A DNA stretch of 64,000 bases. It comes from Oscillatoria sp. FACHB-1407. GTDB lineage: Bacteria; Cyanobacteriota; Cyanobacteriia; Elainellales; Elainellaceae. Of this stretch, positions 53,948-61,244 are shown piece by piece. A program made the position numbers and the translations under genes. The notes beneath the pieces are model-generated. The model was not told the origin of the DNA. It saw only the letters and a list, made by a program, of their open reading frames with translations, and did not search any database. Numbering within the stretch: the first letter of the stretch is position 1; each line of letters begins with the position of its first letter. The stretch lies in assembly GCF_014697545.1 (NCBI RefSeq), contig NZ_JACJSA010000001.1, positions 496,001 through 560,000 of the forward strand. The letters run 5' to 3'.

Positions 53948-55639
53948 CTAGACAATGCCAAACCGAGATTTAGCGATCGCCTTTATCGATTGTCCTGCCT
54001 TCACAATTGCTCTGCCCAGATTGTTTTGAGAACTTAAAAAAACGCGAGCACAATTGCGTCCCGGCATCCCCGAAATCGACCCACCGGGATGGGTTCCCGC
54101 TCCCGTCAGGTACAGTCCTTGAATCGGGGTTTTGTAGTTAGCAATTTCTGGCAGCGGACGTAAAAAGATCATTTGGTCAAGCGTCATGTCCAGGTGATAG
54201 TAATTCCCTTTGTAGGAACCCAACCGCTCGCCTAATTCCGCCGGACTTTCGACTCGCCGCGCCATAATGGATGATTTGAGATTGGGAGCATACTCCGCTA
54301 ATTTGTCGATGACGCGATCGGCAACTTTCTCCTTTAACTCATTTGTCCATCCTGTGCCATTCAACCCGGTGCCCTCCGCACCAGCAATTTGATAGGGTGC
54401 AAAGAACTCAATCCACAAGGTATGTTTGCCTTCTGGAGCCATGGTTGGGTCAAGCATCGTCGGCACCACCGCATACATCGACGGGTTCGCATCGGGAATT
54501 TGCCCCAATGTGATTTGGTTGTGGGCATATTCCACATGCTGCATCGAGTCGGCAATCAACACCGAACCAATCAGATAAGAATCATCGTGGTTGTGGTGCT
54601 CAAATCGAGGAGCTTCCGACAGAGCACAGTCAATCTTAAGAATGGTTTCGTTGTTGTTCACCGTGCGTCGCTCTAGCCGCTCCCGCAGATTGGGGTCAGC
54701 ATCATCCACATCCGCTGCATCCACCAGTTGCAGAAACAATCGTCTGGCATCGATATTAGAAATCACGCCATGGGTTGCCCGGTATTCTGTGCCGTTTGCC
54801 ACCCGAACGCCAACCGCCTTGCCATCGTCAATCAACACCTGCTTTACAGGTTGATCCGTGAGCACGACTCCACCCAGATGGGTCACCAGTTTGAGCAATG
54901 CCTGGGTCAACGCCCCGGTGCCACCTTTGGGTCGTGCCATACCGGGATGGTGCCGCATGGACATCATCATCGAACCGATCGCCAATGTTTTTTGCGAAGG
55001 AGGTGCGCCAAACTCCGATGACAGGCGAGCCAGTGGTGCTTTGAGAAACTCTGAATCAAACCACTCATTCAACAAATCCTCTGGACTGGTCATCATCGTC
55101 CGCACCCAATCCAAAGCCTTGTTCACACCACCCACAACGGAAAACAAATCCTGAATGCGGTTGCCGTTGTAGTTCGACAAAATCTCGAATACCGCCTGAG
55201 GAGGGGCGTTGAACATCGGCACCAGAGCATTCGTGACACGCTGCCAATAGTCGGTGAACTCCGCGTATTTTTGAGCATCGCGATCGCTAAACTGGGCGAT
55301 CTCGGCGCAGGTCTTTTCCACCGATCGGTGCGCCAAAAAGTACTTGCCATCGGGATGGGGGCAAAACGTCACCGGGTCACAAAACAGGTATTCCAACCCA
55401 TAGCGGGTCAGTTCCAGTTCCTCTACTACCGGACCCAGGTGAATAAACTCGTGGTCGATCGCACAAAGGTTGAACTTAAACCCCGGAGCATCGGGAATCA
55501 CCTCCTCTGTTGTCGCTGCCCCACCTGGCACCGATCGCCGCTCTAACAACAGCACACTGTAGCCTGCTTTGAGCAGGTAAGCCGCACACGTCAACCCATT
55601 ATGACCTGCACCAATTATTACCACATCATAGGTTTGCAT
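53948..55639 (-). CDS. crtO: CrtO-type beta-carotene ketolase
   Basis: A 563-residue FAD enzyme that oxidises beta-carotene at C4 to echinenone (and canthaxanthin) in the membrane. The dinucleotide motif DVVIIGAGHNGLTCAAYLL, FNLCAIDHEFIHLGPVVEEL, RPKGGTGALTQALLKLV and the closing LYLTGAGTHPGGSISGMPGR follow the Synechocystis enzyme (slr0088) closely. Echinenone is a photoprotective pigment and a ligand of the orange carotenoid protein. It is followed by a saccharopine-dehydrogenase-like gene. Confidence 0.93.
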   Translation of the reverse strand: MQTYDVVIIGAGHNGLTCAAYLLKAGYSVLLLERRSVPGGAATTEEVIPDAPGFKFNLCAIDHEFIHLGPVVEELELTRYGLEYLFCDPVTFCPHPDGKYFLAHRSVEKTCAEIAQFSDRDAQKYAEFTDYWQRVTNALVPMFNAPPQAVFEILSNYNGNRIQDLFSVVGGVNKALDWVRTMMTSPEDLLNEWFDSEFLKAPLARLSSEFGAPPSQKTLAIGSMMMSMRHHPGMARPKGGTGALTQALLKLVTHLGGVVLTDQPVKQVLIDDGKAVGVRVANGTEYRATHGVISNIDARRLFLQLVDAADVDDADPNLRERLERRTVNNNETILKIDCALSEAPRFEHHNHDDSYLIGSVLIADSMQHVEYAHNQITLGQIPDANPSMYAVVPTMLDPTMAPEGKHTLWIEFFAPYQIAGAEGTGLNGTGWTNELKEKVADRVIDKLAEYAPNLKSSIMARRVESPAELGERLGSYKGNYYHLDMTLDQMIFLRPLPEIANYKTPIQGLYLTGAGTHPGGSISGMPGRNCARVFLSSQNNLGRAIVKAGQSIKAIAKSRFGIV

Positions 55640-55689
55640 TCAGACCACTCCGGGAAAGCACCTCTTTTAACCTATACCAAGTTGGGAGG

Positions 55690-55790
55690 AAGTGCAGGGC
55701 ACGAGGGAATAGGGAGTAGGGAGTGGGGAATAGGGAGCGGGGTGTAGGGAGTGGGGGATGGGGAGTAGAGGAGTAGAGGAGTATGAGGGA
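55690..55790. repeat. Heptamer array (GGGAATA/GGGAGTA/GGGAGTG)
   Basis: Roughly 14 purine-rich seven-base units, of the same class as at 33888-33945. It begins about 50 bases upstream of the crtO start codon and runs directly into a 42-base palindrome. Confidence 0.85.
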
Positions 55791-55832
55791 ATGGAGTGAA
55801 GAGACGCGATTAATCGCGTCTCTTCACTCCAT
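55791..55832. repeat. Perfect 42-base palindrome
   Basis: Left half atggagtgaagagacgcgat (then t), right half its exact reverse complement, with no unpaired centre. The inner gagacgcgattaatcgcgtc part recurs at 63138-63159 and, altered, at 63166-63191 and in family C. It could be a cruciform, a hairpin in RNA or a dimeric protein site. It lies 66 bases before the next gene. Confidence 0.9.
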
Positions 55833-55897
55833 CACCCGGATCTATCTGATCGCCCCTGGAAAAAGTAAGGGTATTTCGTTAAACGCAAGGAATAGCT

Positions 55898-56287
55898 ATG
55901 GCTCACCTCAGGCGATCGCTCGTTGTTCTCATTCCCGCGCTACTTTCCCTATCCCTTCCTGCTCAGGCTCAGACGGTGAATCTCAGTGCGCTGCAAACCA
56001 ATCTACAGGCGGCAGTTTGCCAGAACGATTGGAATCAGGCTCTCCGGGCGATCGCCCCTCTCATCGGCTCACCGGGAATCTCCACCGAATATCGCCAGGA
56101 GTTACTCCAATTTCGAGCACAGCTAGAAGACTTGCGAGCCGCGCAAGCCGAGTTAACCAACTTTCCCAACTGCGAAGGGGTAATTCGCGTCACTCAGCCA
56201 CTCCAGTCAACTGCTCCCAGCCAACCACTCGACTGGTATAGAGCCGTTCAGAACCTTCAGGAGTCTCGCGGCAATTTTGGATTTTAG
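55898..56287 (+). CDS. Small exported protein of unknown function
   Basis: A 129-residue protein with a signal peptide (hydrophobic about 8-22, cleaving after AQA near residue 24), then a helical mature part with two Cys (AAVCQNDWNQAL and NFPNCEG). AGGA precedes the ATG. No family recognised; it probably lives in the periplasm. The next gene, a pentapeptide protein, is 131 bases further on. Confidence 0.8.
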   Translation: MAHLRRSLVVLIPALLSLSLPAQAQTVNLSALQTNLQAAVCQNDWNQALRAIAPLIGSPGISTEYRQELLQFRAQLEDLRAAQAELTNFPNCEGVIRVTQPLQSTAPSQPLDWYRAVQNLQESRGNFGF

Positions 56288-56418
56288 ATTTTGAATTTTG
56301 GATTGCAACATCTCACGACCAGGGGTTGCATTGTGTTTTGTAACACAACGTTCCGGATGAATTGAGATTTTGCGGGAATACTCTTAGAGGAATTGGTGGG
56401 TAATTCAGGATAAACATT

Positions 56419-57375
56419 ATGGCAAATCAGGAACAACTGGCTTTGCTCCAACAGGGCGTAAACCTGTGGAACGAGTGGCACCGAACCCATCCTATGCAAA
56501 ATGATTTGAGCGGTGCTGACCTCAGTGCTCTCGATCTCAGACGAATCTATCTAAATGACGCAGATTTGAGTGGGGTCAACCTCAACAAAACTGATTTGAA
56601 AGACGCCGACCTGAGAAAAGCCATTCTCTTTGAAGCCAACTTGATCGCAACCAATCTATACAAAGCCAACTTGAGTGAAGCCTATCTGAGTGAAGCTGAC
56701 TTGAGCGAAGCCAATCTCTGCGAAGCCTTTTTGAGCGAGGCGATTTTGAGTGAGGCGATTCTCGTCGAGGCTGACCTGAGCCGAGCCAACCTCAGAAAGG
56801 CGGTGCTCTGGCTTGCCCACTTGCGGGAAGCTAACCTAAGCGAAGCGGACCTGACCGGAGCAGATTTAAGCGAGGCTAATCTGCGCGATGCGTTGCTCAA
56901 CCTGGCAAACCTGACTGGAGCCAACCTCCACCAAACTGACTTAACCGGAGCTAGCCTGCGCTGGACAAACCTGACCAGAGCAAACTTTAGTCAAGCCAAT
57001 CTGAGTGAAGCGAACCTCAACCTCGCCAATCTGAAGGACACAAACCTGACCCAGGCAAACTTGTCAAAAGCCATTCTCAGTCTGGCTGAGCTATGTGGCG
57101 CAGATCTGAGTGGCGCAAATCTGGCAGGGGTTAATTTGATTGGGGCAGACCTGAGCGGCGCAAACCTGAAGGGAGCCAACTTGACTGAGGCAGACCTGAT
57201 CGGCGCAAATCTGGCGGATGTGAATTTGGATGGAGCCGATTTGACGGGTGCCAACTTGAATGGAGCTAACTTGCAACGGGCTGATCTCACTCATACGGTG
57301 ATTGAGCGAGCCGACTTACGGGAAGCCGACATTACAACGGCAACTCTACCGTTTGGTTGGCAACCCGCCCGATAA
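56419..57375 (+). CDS. Large pentapeptide-repeat protein
   Basis: A 318-residue cytoplasmic protein made almost wholly of A(D/N)LXX pentapeptides (about 52 units from residue 32 on; e.g. ADLSGANLAGVNLIGADLSG), forming a long beta-helix. A 30-residue helical cap (NQEQLALLQQGVNLWNEWHR) opens it. Such proteins can mimic DNA or scaffold complexes; function unknown. Strong internal repetition makes it prone to length change. Confidence 0.92.
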   Translation: MANQEQLALLQQGVNLWNEWHRTHPMQNDLSGADLSALDLRRIYLNDADLSGVNLNKTDLKDADLRKAILFEANLIATNLYKANLSEAYLSEADLSEANLCEAFLSEAILSEAILVEADLSRANLRKAVLWLAHLREANLSEADLTGADLSEANLRDALLNLANLTGANLHQTDLTGASLRWTNLTRANFSQANLSEANLNLANLKDTNLTQANLSKAILSLAELCGADLSGANLAGVNLIGADLSGANLKGANLTEADLIGANLADVNLDGADLTGANLNGANLQRADLTHTVIERADLREADITTATLPFGWQPAR

Positions 57376-57462
57376 AATAGTTGCCAACAGCCTGTCCGAA
57401 AACCTCAACTATGGTTTCTAAAACTTAGGAGATTTTTAGAAACCAAAATATATAGCCGTAGT

Positions 57463-57605
57463 CACCTCAGTTAAGACAAGGCACTCAACAGGACAGACGT
57501 GATTATCGCGTCTCTTTCGGCAAGACTCAAATTCAATCTCCTAATGGTTGTGGCGATCGCTATAGCTTTGGTCAGCAAGCTTTGACAGAGGCAATGGCTT
57601 AAATA
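57463..57605 (+). repeat. Repeat family C followed by a partial family A
   Basis: Family C (cctcagttaagacaaggcac ... ctaatggttgtggcgatcgc) at 57463-57565, then tatagctttggtcagcaagc, a partial family A. The first is shared with 17183-17283. The rest of the 690-base gap to 58063 is AT-rich with no gene seen. Confidence 0.65.
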
Positions 57606-58063
57606 CGGCTATATAAAGTTCTGAAAAGGGTTAGTAACTTTTCATGATCAACTTGATGAATTCCTTTATAAAGGAGTCATAATTTCAGTAGAAATCCTGA
57701 AATCCTACCTTTCAGACAGCCCAACCAAGATTCAGGAATCGATCGATAAAAGTCCTTTTCTTCTAGTGAAAAGGTTGAGTTGCGTCGAAGTTCTTCTGCC
57801 AATTCAGATTCACTCTCTTTCCCTCACGATTGTCAGAAACTATCGATGAAATAGAAGGAGCTATTTCATCTCATATAGCTGAATGGGCTACTAGATTAGC
57901 CTATTCCACCTCAAAAACAACATTTATAAAGCACAAACCCCCAAAGAAAAAACATTATTAGTCATTGCTTCAAACTATTTCGCGGAAGCGATCGCACTAA
58001 TCTAATGAGCACATTGGCAAAATCAATCTTTTGTTTTGAAGCCGATATAGGTGGAGTTTGAAA

Positions 58064-58417
58064 ATGAAAACCATTGTTAATTTAGCCCTTTCTGTAGTGG
58101 TAAGAGAAATTGAAGACACTTTAGAAACTTACCCCTACCATCCCTACCAACAAGCCTTCTCTATTCCAGAAGTGCGTCAACGGCTGATCTCTTACGTGTT
58201 GAGTCGAATTCCGGGTCACTATGCTGTGATTGATGATCCAGAGGAAACAGCGATCGACACAGCGTGTCTTTACACGTGCACTGAAGAAAAGCTGCATATT
58301 GAATCCCTGATTCAGCATGGAATAGAACGCATTCTACAAGAAGATTCTGATTGGATTGAGCACCACATTCCCCAGACGGTCACTCCTGGATGTGCTGCAT
58401 CCAACTGGTTTGGCTGA
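58064..58417 (+). CDS. ComFB-family small protein
   Basis: A 117-residue protein (VREIEDTLETYPYHPYQQAF, RQRLISYVLSRIPGHYAVID) of the late-competence ComFB family as found in cyanobacteria. Members including Anabaena CdgR and Synechocystis proteins bind c-di-GMP and affect cell size, motility or competence. The zinc-type Cys residues of the Bacillus protein are not conserved. The ATG at 58064, with GGAG seven bases upstream, is preferred to a TTG two codons earlier. Confidence 0.8.
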   Translation: MKTIVNLALSVVVREIEDTLETYPYHPYQQAFSIPEVRQRLISYVLSRIPGHYAVIDDPEETAIDTACLYTCTEEKLHIESLIQHGIERILQEDSDWIEHHIPQTVTPGCAASNWFG

Positions 58418-58621
58418 TGCCATTTTGAATTTTAGGTTTTAGATTTTGGATTTTGTGTTCGTGGCTTCTGCTTCCAATCTAGAATCACAAATCTCCAATC
58501 CAAATTCGTTGTAAGTCGGACATTGCGATCGCCCAGTTCGGTTCTACGACCCACCCTCCTTCCGAATCCCAGGTATCGTCATAAGTAACAGCCGCGATAC
58601 AGTGGGTATACTGCCTCGTAG

Positions 58622-60265
58622 GTGTCTAGAGTTTGCAGGATTGAGAGGAAGGGTCAGGTGTATAAATGGTATTTGCCAACCCTGAGTGAGGTCATTGCCC
58701 TGAGCGGAACGGTTCAGGGTCGTCAGGTTGGTTCACCAACACAGCAGCAAGTGCGAGCCGAGCGAGAGTGGTATGGAGCGATCGCCGCACTGAACGTTCT
58801 GCTTCAGCAATCCCTTCGTGATGAGTCTCAAGCGCAAACCTTTCAAGGCGTGATTTTATCGGGTCCCGCGCCTGTGTTAGAGCAACCCGAACTGGTAGCG
58901 CAGTTTTCGACCTGGACATTTGCCGCAGACCCGCTTCGTACGTCTGCCTGGATGCCGTTACAACTGTTGCCCGCCGCTAATCAACAGACCTGTGTAACCG
59001 ATTTATCGATGGCAACTCTGCCCCTGTTGCCCGAAGACCCCCTCTCCGCTGAACAGTTTTGTCTGGTGCTGACTCCCACCTTTGGGTTGGTGATGGTACT
59101 GGGCGAAGGGCTAGATGGGGAACCCGCTTTTCTCTTCTCTTTTACTCCAGAAGTCGTGTGGCAGGCGTGGCAGTGTTTGCGATCGCGCCTGATGTTGAAT
59201 GGCTCCCAGTTCCTCAAGCAACTGAACGACCTGACGCAACAGTTCAAACCCGTCGCTCCCTCCTATGAAACGGTGATGCAGTTTAGCCAGTTGACGCTGG
59301 CGTACTTACCCGATTCCTACGAGTGGGAAGATGAGCGAGATGGACGCCCCAAGGAAAAAATTCGTCATGATGGCAGTGTGCCGTCAGAAGTTTCCTTAGA
59401 TGCGCCGAATGGCAATGGCACGAACGGACACAATGCGGTCACTGCCTCCTGGCAACAGGCTTCTAATGCCACTGTTGCTGCGTTACACGATGAGATCAAT
59501 CGCCACCAGGAACGACTCGACCGACTGACGCAGGTGAAAGCCAGTCCAGACGCCGAATTGTTGCAGGCGATCGCCCACGAAGTCCGCACTCCCCTCGCCA
59601 CCATCCGCACCCTGACCCGCCTGTTACTAAGGCGCAAAGACCTCAGCCCCGATGTGGTGAAGCGGTTGCAACTGATCGACCAGGAATGCACCGTGCAGAT
59701 CGATCGCTTCAACCTGATCTTCCGTGCGGTGGAACTGGAAACCGCTGAGGTGAAATCGCCCCTGTCTCCGTTGGCCGCCATCTCGCTGGGGCAGGTGTTT
59801 CAACAGAACGTCCCTCGCTGGCAGGAGCAGGCAAAACAACGCGACCTCACCCTGGAAGTCGTCGTGCCGCAAAAGCTGCCGATGGTAGTAGTTGACCCAA
59901 CCATGCTAGAACAGGTGCTAACCGGATTAATCGATCGCATCACTCACAGCTTGCCTCCCGGTAGCCACATTCAGGTGCGGGTCAAACTGGCAGGACACCA
60001 ATTAAAGTTACAATTCCAGTCGCAACCCCGGTGCTCTGGCAGTTCCGATGCAACAGACGCAACTAACCAACCCTTTACCCCCACATTGAAATCCCTCGGT
60101 CAACTGCTGATGTTTCAGCCAGAGACGGGCAGCTTGAGCCTCAATTTGAGTGTCACAAAGAATTTGTTTCAGGCATTGGGCGGCAAACTCATCGTCCGAC
60201 AAAAACCCCAACAGGGCGAGGTGTTGACCATCTTCCTGCCGCTTGAGACGAGAGGGAAGGAGTGA
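58622..60265 (+). CDS. Sensor histidine kinase with divergent ATPase domain
   Basis: A 547-residue soluble protein, starting at GTG. An N-terminal about 200-residue domain is of unknown type, possibly a degenerate DICT/GAF-like sensor. A coiled coil precedes the phosphoacceptor in QAIAHEVRTPLATIRTL. The HATPase region is weak: the N box reads VLTGLIDRITHS, no DxGxG is visible, and only a late LGGKLIVRQKPQQGEVLTIF strand remains. It may be a phosphotransfer or regulatory protein. No partner regulator is adjacent; the ComFB gene lies 204 bases upstream. Confidence 0.82.
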   Translation: MSRVCRIERKGQVYKWYLPTLSEVIALSGTVQGRQVGSPTQQQVRAEREWYGAIAALNVLLQQSLRDESQAQTFQGVILSGPAPVLEQPELVAQFSTWTFAADPLRTSAWMPLQLLPAANQQTCVTDLSMATLPLLPEDPLSAEQFCLVLTPTFGLVMVLGEGLDGEPAFLFSFTPEVVWQAWQCLRSRLMLNGSQFLKQLNDLTQQFKPVAPSYETVMQFSQLTLAYLPDSYEWEDERDGRPKEKIRHDGSVPSEVSLDAPNGNGTNGHNAVTASWQQASNATVAALHDEINRHQERLDRLTQVKASPDAELLQAIAHEVRTPLATIRTLTRLLLRRKDLSPDVVKRLQLIDQECTVQIDRFNLIFRAVELETAEVKSPLSPLAAISLGQVFQQNVPRWQEQAKQRDLTLEVVVPQKLPMVVVDPTMLEQVLTGLIDRITHSLPPGSHIQVRVKLAGHQLKLQFQSQPRCSGSSDATDATNQPFTPTLKSLGQLLMFQPETGSLSLNLSVTKNLFQALGGKLIVRQKPQQGEVLTIFLPLETRGKE

Positions 60266-60387
60266 TGGGACGTGAGGGTGTGGGTTAATGAGGTGATGGG
60301 GTTGATGGGGGATTCGTAGGGGCGCAGCATTCGGCAGGAAGATCCTCGGTGAGACAATATATCTGTTGCCCGAATGCTACGCCCTGA

Positions 60388-60507
60388 CCTGGAGTGGAGC
60401 AAGGCGATCGCGTAGGGTGTCGTTAGCGCAGCGTAACGCACCACAATCCTGGAGTGGAGCAAGGCGATCGCGTAGGGTGTCGTTAGCGCAGCGTAACGCA
60501 CCACAAT
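60388..60507. repeat. Perfect 60-base tandem duplication
   Basis: Two identical 60-base units from cctggagtggagcaaggcga to gcgtaacgcaccacaat. Each contains a HIP1 GCGATCGC-type site. The preceding gcccgaatgctacgccctga also recurs, inverted, at the right edge of the window. Confidence 0.95.
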
Positions 60508-60641
60508 CCAAAATCCAAAATTCAGGCTAGATCCCCGGCTTCTGATTGATGTGCGATCAAGGTATCAAAATCGCAAAGGAGAAGCCGGGGATCTGAGAAA
60601 CCTTACAGACAGAACTCCTTAAGCAGAGTAAAACTAAAGTA

Positions 60642-60674
60642 CCTCCTCTTTCTTCTGTCTTCTTTCTTTTCTCT
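60642..60674 (+). promoter_or_regulatory. Pyrimidine-rich leader before the TIR gene
   Basis: Thirty-three bases of C and T with a single G run into the ATG, so no Shine-Dalgarno site is present. It resembles the leader of the gene at 50204. Confidence 0.55.
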
Positions 60675-61163
60675 ATGTCTAACCCGCCCCAGGTTTTTAT
60701 CTGCTACGCCCATCTAGACAAACCATTTCTCGATCGCCTGCGGATGCATCTGGCACCACTGGAGGACGAGATCAGCGTCTGGTCAGATCAGCAACTAGAG
60801 ATGGGCGATCGCTGGGATGACGAAATCAAATCCACGCTGCGATCGGTGAAAGCGGCGATTTTGCTGGTAAGTCCGGCGTTTTTAGCCTCGAAGTATATCA
60901 AGAACAGCGAACTGCCCGTGTTGTTGCATCGAGCACAACAGGACGGCGTGAAGATCTTGCCCGTGATCCTCAGTCCTTGCCTGTTTAATGAGGCGAAGTT
61001 TAAGTTTCCTGACCCCAAAACGGGGCCAGAGCAGTTGTCGCTGAGTGTGTTTCAGGCGGCAAACTCGCTCAAAGACCCAATGAGCAAGCTACCCGAACAT
61101 GAGCAGGATGCCCTGTTTCTCAAGTTGGCACAACGGGTGATTCAGATCTCCAATGGGGATTGA
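60675..61163 (+). CDS. TIR-domain protein, probable N-terminal half of a split TIR-NACHT
   Basis: A 162-residue protein that is wholly a TIR-like domain: QVFICYAHLDKPFLDRLRM, WSDQQLEMGDRWDDEI, ILLVSPAFLASKYIKNSEL and a C-terminal helix pair. Glu79, in IKNSELPVLL, sits where NAD-cleaving TIR domains have their catalytic Glu. The stop is a TGA at 61161-61163, after which the same reading frame continues open into the NACHT gene without any frameshift. TIR domains in bacterial defence degrade NAD+ or make signalling nucleotides on infection. Pyrimidine-rich leader, no ribosome site. Confidence 0.9.
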   Translation: MSNPPQVFICYAHLDKPFLDRLRMHLAPLEDEISVWSDQQLEMGDRWDDEIKSTLRSVKAAILLVSPAFLASKYIKNSELPVLLHRAQQDGVKILPVILSPCLFNEAKFKFPDPKTGPEQLSLSVFQAANSLKDPMSKLPEHEQDALFLKLAQRVIQISNGD

Positions 61164-61244
61164 CTGGAGTCGTCCGACGAGGAACCGGACAAAGTAACCC
61201 TCCCAACTGCCAAACGAGACTTAACTCAGACTAAGCTGCTGAAC

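Noticed and set aside
55783-56241. 152-codon frame upstream and across the small exported gene
   Set aside because: The frame at 55898 has a signal peptide and ribosome site; this one runs through the palindrome and has Arg/Ser-rich composition typical of a shadow.
56682-57294. Minus-strand frames rich in Ser, Ala and Arg
   Set aside because: Shadows of the pentapeptide-repeat gene, whose regular codon pattern opens several frames.
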